A stretch of 64,000 nucleotides of DNA from contig JAYUQC010000113.1 of the NCBI GenBank assembly GCA_043759735.1, forward strand, positions 13,604 through 77,603. The letters are read 5' to 3'. A program made the translations under genes and the position numbers. A model generated the notes under the pieces. The model had not been told where the DNA came from, made no database searches, and worked only from the letters and a program-made list of their open reading frames with translations. Shown here piece after piece: positions 26,799 to 35,767 of the stretch; the first letter of the stretch is position 1; each line of letters opens with the position of its first letter. Source of the stretch: CAISIP01 sp043759735. GTDB taxonomy: Bacteria > Pseudomonadota > Gammaproteobacteria > Burkholderiales > Burkholderiaceae_C.

Positions 26799-29219
26799 AT
26801 GAGTGCCGTCCTGAAGCCCGCGCAGGGAGAGCGTTCGTCGGAGCAGGCTTTTTTTGAAAGCCAGAAACTGCCACCGGAAAAACGCGGCATCACTTTCGAG
26901 GCCTTGTTCTACAAGCAGCTGCACCATGTGACAGCGCGGATCCACGATACCGAAAACCTGGACCAGATCATGCTGGACACCAGCCAGGACATCTGCAAGC
27001 TGCTCAACGCGGATCGCCTGACCCTGTATGCCGTCAATGAAGACCAAACAGCGATCGTGTCCAAGGTCAAGACCGGACTCAACAGCAGCCGCGACCTCAA
27101 GTTGCCGATTTCACCCCAGAGCCTGGCCGGGTATGTGGCTTTCAGCCAGCAGCAACTCAACCTGGCGGATGTCTACGATGACGATGCCCTCAAGCAGATC
27201 CATCCCGCGCTGACCTTCCTCAAGGAGGTCGACAAGCGCTCGGGCTACCGGACCCGCCAGATGCTGGTCGCGCCCATCCTGGATGGCGAGGTGCTGCATG
27301 GCGTCTTGCAAATCATCAACAACAAGAGCGACCAGACTTTTGGTGCGCTCGAGGTCGAAGGCGTGGCACAGTTGTGCAAGACACTGGCCACCGCGATTCG
27401 CCAGCGCATGCAAAAGGCCAGTGATGCGGCCCGCCACAGGGCGACCAAGTTCGATGGCGTGGTCGCCGATGGCGTCATCTCGTCGGCGGAGTTGGAGCAA
27501 TGCCTGGCGGATGCCCGCAGCGACGGCAAGGCGGTTGAGCATGTACTCATGGCCAAGTTCAAGGTCAAGCCAGCGCAAATCGGGTCGTCGCTTTCTCGTT
27601 TTTTCGGCGTTCCCTACGAGCCGTTCAACGCGGGGCGGATTCGCTCCGAGGCGCTGCATGGCCCGCTCAAGCGCGAGTTCATCGGGGAGCAGGGCTGGAT
27701 TCCCCTTGAGGAGTCGCCCGACGGACTGGTCATCATGTGCGTGGATCCGGAAGCGGTGCGGGGCGCGCGCGTCGTGCCGCAGGTTTTCCCCCGCATCAGC
27801 AAGTTTGCCTACCGCGTGACCACGCTGACCGAATTCCAGGAAACGCTGGCGCAACTGTATGGCGCGGGCAATGAAGGCGGCTCGATCGACCAGTTGCTGG
27901 CCGATATGGATGGTGGCCCGATCGACGACGGCAGCAACGAAGACTCGCTGGAGTCGGCTGCTGCCGACAACGAACTGGTCAAGTTTGTCAACAAGGTGAT
28001 CATCGACGCGTACCATCAAAAAGTGTCGGACATCCATATCGAGCCGATGCCGGGCAAGCTCAAGACCGGCATCCGGTTTCGCATCGATGGCACGCTCCAG
28101 CCCTATATCGAGGTGCCGGCGCATTTCCGCCAAGCCATGGTCACCCGGCTCAAGATCATGTGCGACCTGGACATATCCGAGCGGCGCAAGCCGCAGGACG
28201 GCAAGATCAAGTTCAAGAAGTACGGACCGCTGGACATCGAATTGCGGGTTGCCACCATTCCGTCCACCGGCGGCGTCGAAGACGTGGTGATGCGGATCCT
28301 GGCCGCCGGCGAGCCCATTCCACTGGAGAAACTCGGCCTGACGCCCCACAACAAGGCGCGTCTGGAGAAGACCGTCACCAAACCCTACGGGTTGTTCTAT
28401 GTCTGCGGCCCGACCGGTTCCGGCAAAACCTCCACGCTGCACTCGATCCTGAAGTTCCTGAACACGCCTGACACCAAGATCTGGACCGCGGAGGACCCTG
28501 TCGAGATCACGCAAAAGGGCCTGCGCCAGGTACAGATCAACAAGAAGGCAGGCATCGACTTTGCGCTGATCATGCGGGCGTTCCTGCGCGCCGACCCGGA
28601 CATCATCATGGTGGGCGAGTCGCGCGACAAGGAAACCGTGTCGATGGGCGTCGAAGCGTCGCTGACCGGCCACCTGGTTTTCTCGACCCTGCACACCAAC
28701 TCGGCGCCGGAATCCATCACCCGGTTGATGGACATGGGCATGGACCCGTTCAACTTTGCCGACGCGCTGTTGGGGATATTGGCGCAACGACTGGCCAAAA
28801 AGCTGTGCGACTGCAAGGATGCCTATGTGCCCGACGCCGACGAACTGCGGCTATTCGCGATCGAATACGCAGAGGAGTTGCGCCACTCCAAGGCCTGGCA
28901 GACCGATCATGCGGGCGAGATGCAAAAGCTGGTCAACGGCTGGGTGCAGACGTATGGCCAGGGCGGACAGCTCAAGTTTTACCGCGCGGTCGGGTGCGAC
29001 AAGTGTGGTGGCACCGGCTACAAGGGCCGGATCGGCCTGCATGAATTGCTGGTGGCCGACGACGGCGTGAAAAAGCTCATTCAGGAGCGCGCCCGGGTGG
29101 CCGAGCTGTTTGCCCAGGCGGTCGAAGGCGGCATGCGCACGCTCAAGATGGATGGCATGGAAAAAATCATGATGGGCCTCACCGATATCAAAATGGTCAG
29201 GTCGGTTTGCATCAAGTGA
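26799..29219 (+). CDS. GAF-domain PilB/GspE-type assembly ATPase
   Basis: An 806-residue ATPase. Residues about 35-205 form a GAF domain (ICKLLNADRLTLYAVNED, LNLADVYDD, MLVAPILDGEVLHGVLQIINN). A GspE-type N-domain follows (about 225-340) without the RLG start of c-di-GMP-binding MshEN domains. The secretion ATPase has Walker A GPTGSGKTST (537-546), Asp box TAEDPVEI, GESRDKET, the His box STLHTN and the four-cysteine zinc motif CDC...CDKC. PilB powers type IV pilus extension; a GAF input is unusual. It is the last gene of the signalling run and precedes pilA, so GAF-bound cAMP controlling pilus assembly is an attractive inference. Start ATG 26799 with GGAGCGGG upstream. Confidence 0.88.
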   Translation: MSAVLKPAQGERSSEQAFFESQKLPPEKRGITFEALFYKQLHHVTARIHDTENLDQIMLDTSQDICKLLNADRLTLYAVNEDQTAIVSKVKTGLNSSRDLKLPISPQSLAGYVAFSQQQLNLADVYDDDALKQIHPALTFLKEVDKRSGYRTRQMLVAPILDGEVLHGVLQIINNKSDQTFGALEVEGVAQLCKTLATAIRQRMQKASDAARHRATKFDGVVADGVISSAELEQCLADARSDGKAVEHVLMAKFKVKPAQIGSSLSRFFGVPYEPFNAGRIRSEALHGPLKREFIGEQGWIPLEESPDGLVIMCVDPEAVRGARVVPQVFPRISKFAYRVTTLTEFQETLAQLYGAGNEGGSIDQLLADMDGGPIDDGSNEDSLESAAADNELVKFVNKVIIDAYHQKVSDIHIEPMPGKLKTGIRFRIDGTLQPYIEVPAHFRQAMVTRLKIMCDLDISERRKPQDGKIKFKKYGPLDIELRVATIPSTGGVEDVVMRILAAGEPIPLEKLGLTPHNKARLEKTVTKPYGLFYVCGPTGSGKTSTLHSILKFLNTPDTKIWTAEDPVEITQKGLRQVQINKKAGIDFALIMRAFLRADPDIIMVGESRDKETVSMGVEASLTGHLVFSTLHTNSAPESITRLMDMGMDPFNFADALLGILAQRLAKKLCDCKDAYVPDADELRLFAIEYAEELRHSKAWQTDHAGEMQKLVNGWVQTYGQGGQLKFYRAVGCDKCGGTGYKGRIGLHELLVADDGVKKLIQERARVAELFAQAVEGGMRTLKMDGMEKIMMGLTDIKMVRSVCIK

Positions 29220-29335
29220 CAAAAATGTCCTGCCTTTAATGTCATGTCGGATGAGTCAATGTCGTCGCAATAATAGTTTGGCGACATCTGATCCGAAAAA
29301 CGCTGTGAAAAATGGATAAAACGTCGACGCAATAC

Positions 29336-29352
29336 CTGGCACAGATCATGCT
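29336..29352 (+). promoter_or_regulatory. Sigma-54-type promoter of pilin gene
   Basis: CTGGCAC-N7-TGCT has GG at 29338-29339 and GC at 29350-29351, the 10-base interval required for a -24/-12 promoter. It lies about 60 bases before the pilin ATG. Sigma-54 and PilR control is established for pilA in Pseudomonas; no pilR is visible in this window. Confidence 0.65.
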
Positions 29353-29410
29353 CATGAAGATATGCCGAGTTAGCGTCGCGCCAGTTTTTACAACCCAAGG
29401 AGTTTTCCAG

Positions 29411-29881
29411 ATGAAGCGTTCCATGCAAAAGGGCTTTACCCTGATCGAGTTGATGATCGTTGTTGCGATCATCGGTATTCTGGCCGCTGTGGCCCTGCCG
29501 GCGTATCAGGACTACACGGTCCGTGCCAAAGTGTCCGAGGTCATCCTGGCCGGCTCTTCGGCAAAAACCTCGGTTGCCGAGGCCGCTCAGGTCAATTCGG
29601 CGATGCCCAGCACGGCCAGTGTCACCGTTGATAGCCAGGTCTCCAGGTACGTTACCGGTGTTGCCTATGCGAACCTGACCACCCAAACGGGTGTGGTGGT
29701 TGCCGTCGCTAACGGTTCGGCTCAAGGCGAACCCAAACTGTTGGGTGCCGGTGTTGCGTTCGCGGGTACGTTCACCCCCAATGGCCAGGTGACGTGGGTC
29801 TGCCGTGCTGCCGTCGCTGCCGACAGTGCGAGCATCACCGCGACCATGCAATCGAAATATCTGCCGGCCAGCTGCAAGTAA
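29411..29881 (+). CDS. pilA: Type IV major pilin
   Basis: A 156-residue prepilin. A short basic leader (MKRSMQKG) is cut before the Phe of G|FTLIELMIVVAIIGILAAVALPA, with Glu5 of the mature chain present. The rest has a globular head with a C-terminal disulfide-loop pair (Cys in TWVCRA and LPASCK). AAGGAG lies 8 bases upstream. It has its own sigma-54-type promoter and a strong terminator, so it can be expressed at high level independently of the signalling run upstream. The two downstream PglL-like genes suggest the pilin is glycosylated. Confidence 0.95.
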   Translation: MKRSMQKGFTLIELMIVVAIIGILAAVALPAYQDYTVRAKVSEVILAGSSAKTSVAEAAQVNSAMPSTASVTVDSQVSRYVTGVAYANLTTQTGVVVAVANGSAQGEPKLLGAGVAFAGTFTPNGQVTWVCRAAVAADSASITATMQSKYLPASCK

Positions 29882-29912
29882 GCGATTGTTGGCAGTCATC
29901 TGCCAACCTGCC

Positions 29913-29940
29913 AAGGCCCCCATCTTCGGGGGCCTTTTTT
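29913..29940 (+). terminator. Rho-independent terminator after pilin
   Basis: AAGGCCCC-loop-GGGGCCTT stem followed by a run of T, 31 bases after the pilin stop. It isolates pilA from the downstream PglL-like genes. Confidence 0.9.
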
Positions 29941-30003
29941 CTGGTGCCGATGCCAACTGCCGCCAAAGCTGTCCGGGCGCCGGTTCAATCTAGGGATTTA
30001 TGA

Positions 30004-30159
30004 GCGCCCCCAGCCCTGGCTTTGCCAGGCCCCCCGAGGGGGTGCCAGAAAACTTGGGAGCGGCCCGGCGTTTTCTCAGGAGCGCCCCCAGCCCTGGCTT
30101 TGCCAGACCCCCCGAGGGGGTGCCAGAAAACTTGGGAGCGGCCCGGCGTTTTCTCAGGA
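30004..30159. repeat. Two tandem 78-bp repeats between pilA and pglL-like gene
   Basis: Units at 30004-30081 and 30082-30159, same orientation as at 4261. The end of the second unit (TCAGGAG) places a Shine-Dalgarno-like AGGAG 8 bases before the TTG start of the next gene. Confidence 0.95.
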
Positions 30160-30168
30160 GATGATCGG

Positions 30169-31854
30169 TTGACATCTACGCGTCTGGTGGGTCGGTTCTG
30201 GCTCGTTGTCTGGTCAGCGGCGTTGTCCTGGAGCTGGCTGCTGCCCAACCACTATCTGCCCTGGCCGACCTTCCACATGGAAACCTGGGCGGCGGTGGTC
30301 ATGTTGACGATGGCGGCGTTCGTGCTGTGGGCCACGCGGCAGGACCGGCAGGTTTCATGGAGCGTGATCGTGGTGCTGGTCCTGGCGGCGATGCCCTGGC
30401 TGCAGTTCCAGTTCGGGCTGGTGCGCCAGGTCGGCACGGCCTGGACCACATCGGCCTTTCTGCTGGGATTGGCCTTGGCCCTGCTGATCGGACATCGTTG
30501 GGAGGCATCGAGCCCAGGTCAGGCGGGCGACGGCGTGTTTCTGGCGGTCGGAACAGCGGCCGTTCTGTCGGTCGGGCTGCAACTGCACCAATGGCTGCAG
30601 CTCGGCTGGTTCGATCTCTGGTTGATGGGCGATGGCTTTGGCCGCCCGTTCGCCAACTTTGGCCAACCCAACCAGCTCGGCAGCTTCCTGCTGTGGGGCT
30701 GCCTGGCGTTGGGTTGGGGCTATGTGCGCGGCCAGCTCAGACCTTGGGTTGCGGCAGTGGCGGCCACCTTCCTGTTGTTCGGTGTTGCATTGACCGCGTC
30801 GAGAACGGCCTGGATTGGATTGGCGCTTATCACGGCCGGTGCCTGGTACTGGCGGCGCTTGTGGCCGCATCGGTCTGCGCCCTGGGTCATCAGCGGCCTT
30901 GCGCTGTGCTTTGCGCTGTGGGTCGTGGCCATTCCGCATTTGGCGTCGGCCTTGATGCTGACTTCCGCGGACGGATTCCCGGACTTGCAGACGCGCATGA
31001 GCGGTGACATGCGGCTGCGGGCCTGGCCGTTGTTCGTCGACGCAGCGATGCAGCGCCCTTGGTTCGGTTACGGCTGGAATCAGCTGCCGTCGGCCCATTT
31101 GCAGGTCGCCACAGAGCATCCGGCGCTGTTCGTGTTGTTCTCGCATTCGCACAACCTGTTGCTCGATCTGTTGCTGTGGTGCGGCATCGTGCTGGGTCTG
31201 TGCGTTGTCGGGCTCTTGCTGGTCTGGTGTTGGCGCCGCGCGCACGCGGTCGACGACGCGCCGGCAGTGGTGGGCGCCCTGCTGCTGCTGATGATGGGCA
31301 ACCATGCGATGCTGGAGCTTCCACTACACCACGCCTATTTCCTGTTGCCCGTCGGTTTGCTGGCCGGTGCACTGGAGGCGCGCCAGGGCGCTGTGGTTGC
31401 GCGCCGGGCGCCACGGTGGCTGGGCGTGACCCTGTGGCTCGTGGCGACGCTGATGCTGGCGGCCGTGGTACGGGACTATCTGCGCATCGAGGCCGCCTAT
31501 CAGTTGCTGCGATTCGAATGGTCGAATATCCGAACCAACGAACCGCGTGAGGTGCCGCCGGTGCTGGTGCTGGACCAACTGGCCGATCTGATCTGGATCT
31601 CCCGCTTCGAACCGTCGAAAAACATGTCCCACGCCGACATGAACCGGATGCGCAATACCGTGCTGTTGTACCCGAGCGTGGCGTCGATCCACAAGTATGC
31701 GATAGCGCTGGCCTGGAATGGCGAACCCGCCGCGGCGGCGACCTGGCTGCGCAAGTTGTGTGCAGTGAGCCCGAAGCCATACTGCGACGCGATCCGTCGA
31801 TCCTGGACCGACCAGGCAAAGCGCGATCCGCTGGTCGCCGCCGTTGCGTGGTGA
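30169..31854 (+). CDS. PglL/Wzy_C-type O-oligosaccharyltransferase (first copy)
   Basis: A 561-residue polytopic membrane protein with about 11-12 helices. The Wzy_C/PglL core includes FGRPFANFGQPNQLGSFLLWG and, in the large periplasmic loop, WFGYGWNQLPSAH and SHSHNLLLDLLLW, both typical of PglL and PilO/TfpO ligases that attach glycans to pilin. The soluble C-terminal 120 residues are typical of PglL_A/Wzy_C_2 proteins. TTG at 30169 is chosen because AGGAG sits 8 bases before it; the frame is open further upstream only through the repeat. Its likely substrate is the adjacent pilin (inference). Confidence 0.85.
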   Translation: MTSTRLVGRFWLVVWSAALSWSWLLPNHYLPWPTFHMETWAAVVMLTMAAFVLWATRQDRQVSWSVIVVLVLAAMPWLQFQFGLVRQVGTAWTTSAFLLGLALALLIGHRWEASSPGQAGDGVFLAVGTAAVLSVGLQLHQWLQLGWFDLWLMGDGFGRPFANFGQPNQLGSFLLWGCLALGWGYVRGQLRPWVAAVAATFLLFGVALTASRTAWIGLALITAGAWYWRRLWPHRSAPWVISGLALCFALWVVAIPHLASALMLTSADGFPDLQTRMSGDMRLRAWPLFVDAAMQRPWFGYGWNQLPSAHLQVATEHPALFVLFSHSHNLLLDLLLWCGIVLGLCVVGLLLVWCWRRAHAVDDAPAVVGALLLLMMGNHAMLELPLHHAYFLLPVGLLAGALEARQGAVVARRAPRWLGVTLWLVATLMLAAVVRDYLRIEAAYQLLRFEWSNIRTNEPREVPPVLVLDQLADLIWISRFEPSKNMSHADMNRMRNTVLLYPSVASIHKYAIALAWNGEPAAAATWLRKLCAVSPKPYCDAIRRSWTDQAKRDPLVAAVAW

Positions 31855-31990
31855 AGCGCGACCTGCGCAGGCTGGCAGCGCAAGCGCGTTGCCCACGTCG
31901 CTCGGTCGCTCTGATCGCGGGCTGGGCGTCGTCGGTACGCGGGCGCCGCGGATCGGGCCGGCGCGCCTGATCGGCAACAATCGCCACGCC

Positions 31991-33565
31991 ATGCCCCCAC
32001 AGCGATACTTCTATCTGTCCGTGTTGTTGGTTGCCATGCCTTGGCTGATGCCCTTTGCGCCCGGGCCGAGCCCCGCAACGGTGCCATTGTTGTTTTCCTG
32101 GGCCTGCGGCGTGCTCCTGCTCTGGCTTAACTGGCCTGGCGATGGCCGATCCGAACCGTCGGACCGCCTGTCACAGGCCACGACCAGCGCCTGGCTGTTG
32201 GCGGCGCTGGTCAGCACAGGGATTGCCCTGATCCAGTATTTCGGGTTTTCAGCAGAATTGCGGCCGTGGATCAGCCAGACCCCGACGGGCGAAGCGTTTG
32301 CGAATCTTCGGCAACGCAACCAGTTCGCCACATTGACCAACATCGGCCTGGTCTGCGTGTTGTGGGCTGACCGTTCGGCCGATGCGCGGACACAGGTCGT
32401 GGATCAGGCAAGCGACTTGCTACAGGCGTTGCGCCGTGCCTGGCCGATCGTGCTGGCGGCGCTGTTGGCTGGCGGCAACGCCGCTTCGTCGTCACGCACC
32501 GGGATGCTGCAGCTTGCCGCAATCGTATGCCTGGCGGCACTGTACGGCAGGCTGCGCGATCGGCGGATCCGAACCTTGCTGCTGGTCTCGATCGCTGTCT
32601 ATGGTGGGGCTGCGCTGGCGTTGCCCGTGCTGGCAGGGCTGGATCCTTCGGCCCAGGGCATGTTTGCGCGCCTGACCGGGGCTGCGGAAGGCTGCCAAAG
32701 CCGACTGCTGCTATGGAGCAACGTGCAGTACCTGATCGCCCTGAAACCCTGGGCTGGCTGGGGTTGGGGCGAACTGGACTATGCGCACTTCACCACCCTG
32801 CACCCTGGTGCGCGATTTTGCGACATCCTGGACAACGCACACAACCTGCCACTGCAATTGGCGGTGGAGTTGGGCCTGCCCGTCGCCGTGCTGGTGTTGG
32901 CCGTGGTGTCGTGGTTGCTGTGGCGAGCCAGGCCGTGGCGCGAAACCGCTGCGCTGCGACAACTGGCCTGGGTGGTACTGGCCCTGATAGGGCTGCACAG
33001 CATGCTGGAGTACCCGCTATGGTACGGGCCGTTCCAACTGGCGGCGCTGCTGGCACTATGGATGTTGTGGCAGACCGGCACAATCGATGACCGCGACGGC
33101 GCGCGCCCCGCGTGTGCGCACCGCGCGACGCAGCGAAGGCGTACTGCCGCGCCATGGATATCCGTTGCGGCAGCATCGATACTCGCGGCATTGGCTTATG
33201 CCGGCTGGGATTACTGGCGTGTCAGCCAGATCTACCGCGCGCCAGACCAGCGCGCCGCGTCGTATCGCGACAACACGCTGGAACAGATCCAGCAATCCTG
33301 GCTGTTTCGCAACCAGGTCCGGTTCGCAGAACTGACGCTGTCCAATGTCACTGCCGACAACGCGTCGAACCTGAACCCGATGGCGCACGCACTGCTGCAT
33401 TTTTCACCGGAGGCCCGGGTGGTTCAGAAGCTGATCGAGAGCGCGCTGGCGCTGGGGCGCAGGGACGAAGCCGCGTACTACATGCTGCGGTACCGCCATG
33501 CGTATCCGCTCGAATACGCGCGCTGGAGCGCAACCCAAGCCTCCCTGCCGGCGATCGACCGCTGA
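31991..33565 (+). CDS. PglL/Wzy_C-type O-oligosaccharyltransferase (second copy)
   Basis: A 524-residue protein with the same architecture as its upstream neighbour: about 11 helices, FANLRQRNQFATLTNIGL, the loop motif PWAGWGWGELDYAHF and DNAHNLPLQLAVELGLP, and a soluble tail. The two are divergent in sequence, so they are not a recent duplication. The ATG at 31991 precedes the first helix, without a clear ribosome binding site; a TTG at 31844, overlapping the first copy, is possible. Paired ligases may differ in glycan donor or acceptor. Confidence 0.83.
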   Translation: MPPQRYFYLSVLLVAMPWLMPFAPGPSPATVPLLFSWACGVLLLWLNWPGDGRSEPSDRLSQATTSAWLLAALVSTGIALIQYFGFSAELRPWISQTPTGEAFANLRQRNQFATLTNIGLVCVLWADRSADARTQVVDQASDLLQALRRAWPIVLAALLAGGNAASSSRTGMLQLAAIVCLAALYGRLRDRRIRTLLLVSIAVYGGAALALPVLAGLDPSAQGMFARLTGAAEGCQSRLLLWSNVQYLIALKPWAGWGWGELDYAHFTTLHPGARFCDILDNAHNLPLQLAVELGLPVAVLVLAVVSWLLWRARPWRETAALRQLAWVVLALIGLHSMLEYPLWYGPFQLAALLALWMLWQTGTIDDRDGARPACAHRATQRRRTAAPWISVAAASILAALAYAGWDYWRVSQIYRAPDQRAASYRDNTLEQIQQSWLFRNQVRFAELTLSNVTADNASNLNPMAHALLHFSPEARVVQKLIESALALGRRDEAAYYMLRYRHAYPLEYARWSATQASLPAIDR

Positions 33566-33593
33566 AGCATGGGCGCTGGCGCCCGTGGCCGCA

Positions 33594-34082
33594 TCAGCCC
33601 GCGATGAAACTGCCCGATTGCCCGCCATGCTTTTGCAGCAGCTTGATGTCCGACATCGTCATGCCGCGGTCCACCGACTTGCACATGTCGTAGATGGTGA
33701 GCAACGCGACCTGAACCGCCGCGAGGGCTTCCATCTCGACGCCGGTCGGTCCCACCGTTTCCACGGTGGCACGGCAGATGATGTTGGCCGGATGGGTTGC
33801 ATCGGCCAAGACGGTCTCGAATTCGATCGCCACCCGGGTCAGGGACAGCGGGTGGCACAGCGGGATCAGGTCGCTGGTTTTCTTGGCCGCCTGGATGCCG
33901 GCGATGCGGGCGATGCCCAGCACATCGCCCTTTTTGGCAGTTCCGGACTCGATGATGGCCAGTGTCGCGGCGTGCATGTCGATGCGTCCGCCGGCAACCG
34001 CGATGCGGTGTGTGCTGGCCTTGGTGGCGACGTCGACCATATGGGCTTGGCCATGTGCGTCAAAATGGGTCAGGGTGGTCAT
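33594..34082 (-). CDS. moaC: Cyclic pyranopterin monophosphate synthase
   Basis: Second enzyme of molybdenum cofactor synthesis; it makes cPMP from the MoaA product. The 162 residues have MVDVATKASTHR, the conserved KKTSDLIPLCHPL, VETVGPTGVEMEALAAV and the catalytic Lys/Asp region YDMCKSVDRGM. The start is the ATG at 34082; upstream frame lacks conservation. No other moa genes are adjacent. It is convergent with the second PglL-like gene and divergent from the M48 protease gene. Confidence 0.97.
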   Translation of the reverse strand: MTTLTHFDAHGQAHMVDVATKASTHRIAVAGGRIDMHAATLAIIESGTAKKGDVLGIARIAGIQAAKKTSDLIPLCHPLSLTRVAIEFETVLADATHPANIICRATVETVGPTGVEMEALAAVQVALLTIYDMCKSVDRGMTMSDIKLLQKHGGQSGSFIAG

Positions 34083-34192
34083 GCTGGTTTTGATATGCGC
34101 GGGGAAGGTTGCGCAGCTGCAGGTGGACCGGCGGAAGCAATTGGATACCCCTCGTTGACGAACCATTGACCTGCGTACTGCATCATACGTCC

Positions 34193-35767
34193 ATGCCAAC
34201 AACGTCGATTCGTGTCACGCACGCCGGCCGTGTTTTTGTCGCGCTGCTGCGCCAGGCGCTGGTCGGCCTGATGCTGGTTGCATCGGCGGTGTCTGGCGTA
34301 TTGGCGCAGAACCAGACCGGCTCCAGCCCGGCGCCTCCGGCGGGCCGCACGCATGCGAGCCAGCTGCCGGTTATGGGCGACGGCAGCGAGCTGACTGCCA
34401 GCGCCGAGCGTCGCCTGGGGGACAAGATCGCGCGCGAGATATTTCGCGACCCTGACTACATCGACGATCCGGTCCTGGCCGAATATGTCGACGCCATCTG
34501 GCAGCCGCTGCTCAAGGCCGCCTACGCCCGGGGCGAGATGTCGGACGAACTGCAGCAGCGATTCGCCTGGCAGATCATGATGGGCAAGGACCGTAGCGTC
34601 AATGCATTCGCGCTGCCGGGCGGCTATCTGGGCCTGCATCTGGGCCTGATCGCGGTGGTCGGCAGTCGCGATGAGTTGGCCTCGGTGCTGGCGCATGAAC
34701 TCAGCCATGTGACGCAACGCCATATTTCACGTTTGACGACCAAGCAAAATGCCCAGACGCCCTGGGTCATCGGGGCCATGATCCTCAGCGCGTTGGCGGC
34801 GTCCAAGAACAGCGACGCGGCCAATGCGCTGTTGGCCGGCGGCCAGGCACTGGCAATACAGAACCAGCTCAATTTTTCGCGCGACATGGAGCGTGAAGCC
34901 GATCGGGTCGGTTTTGGCATCATGGCGGACGCCGGTTTTGCGCCGCAAGGCTTCGCATCCATGTTCGAGAAGCTGCAGGCGGCTTCTCGGCTGAGCGACA
35001 ACGGCGCGTTTCCGTACCTGCGCAGCCATCCGCTGACATCCGAGCGCATTGCCGATGTACAGGGCCGTTTGCCACTGGCGGCGCATGGCGGCGTTGCATT
35101 GGCAGTAGCAATCGACCATGCGATGGTCAGTGCCCGGGCCAGGGTGTTGTCCAACCCGGCCATCGATGCGCTGCGTGACAGCCTGGCCCAGGCGCGGGCA
35201 CCAAAACTGGTCGAGCAGCCGTCCGCCCAGCAGGCGGGAACCCTTTACGCGGGTGCACTGGCGGCGGCCCAGATGCGTGATTTCGATGCGGCAATGGGCT
35301 TGATGGTGCGCTTGAACGCCCTCGTTGATGGCGATGGGCCGGCACGCCGGCTGGCCCGGTTACTGGACACCGAACTGGCGCTTTTGTCCGGACAACCGGC
35401 GAGCGCGTTCGAGCCATCGGGCCGTGCCGAATTGCTCATGATGTCGCAGTTGTCGGTTCGCCAGGGACGCGCCAAAGAGGCGGCCGGCGCATTGCAGTCG
35501 TGGCTGGCCATGCATCCGCGTGACGCGGGCGCCTGGCAGATGCTGGGCCGTGCCAACGCCGCGCAGGGGCAGGTGCTGCGATCGATCCGTGCCGAGGCGG
35601 AAGCGCAGGTGGCGTTGCTGGACTATGCCGCGGCGGTGGACCGTTTCAAGGCGGCCCAGGGCATGGCACGCAGCGCGGGCGCAACGGACCACATCGAGGC
35701 GTCGATCATCGACACCCGGACCCGTCAGGTGCAATTACTTCTTCGGGAACAGGCGCTCGAGCGCTGA
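34193..35767 (+). CDS. Periplasmic M48 metalloprotease with TPR-like C-terminus (BepA-like)
   Basis: A 524-residue exported zinc protease. A signal peptide (about 1-39, ending GVLAQ) is followed by an M48 domain with HELSH (His168, Glu169, His172) and the third-ligand Glu in DMEREADRVGF. Residues from about 330 to the end form helical TPR-like repeats. The layout matches BepA/YfgC, which handles outer-membrane assembly of LptD and BAM substrates. ATG at 34193 gives the complete signal peptide. The 3' end overlaps the next, convergent gene by 33 bases. Confidence 0.9.
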   Translation: MPTTSIRVTHAGRVFVALLRQALVGLMLVASAVSGVLAQNQTGSSPAPPAGRTHASQLPVMGDGSELTASAERRLGDKIAREIFRDPDYIDDPVLAEYVDAIWQPLLKAAYARGEMSDELQQRFAWQIMMGKDRSVNAFALPGGYLGLHLGLIAVVGSRDELASVLAHELSHVTQRHISRLTTKQNAQTPWVIGAMILSALAASKNSDAANALLAGGQALAIQNQLNFSRDMEREADRVGFGIMADAGFAPQGFASMFEKLQAASRLSDNGAFPYLRSHPLTSERIADVQGRLPLAAHGGVALAVAIDHAMVSARARVLSNPAIDALRDSLAQARAPKLVEQPSAQQAGTLYAGALAAAQMRDFDAAMGLMVRLNALVDGDGPARRLARLLDTELALLSGQPASAFEPSGRAELLMMSQLSVRQGRAKEAAGALQSWLAMHPRDAGAWQMLGRANAAQGQVLRSIRAEAEAQVALLDYAAAVDRFKAAQGMARSAGATDHIEASIIDTRTRQVQLLLREQALER

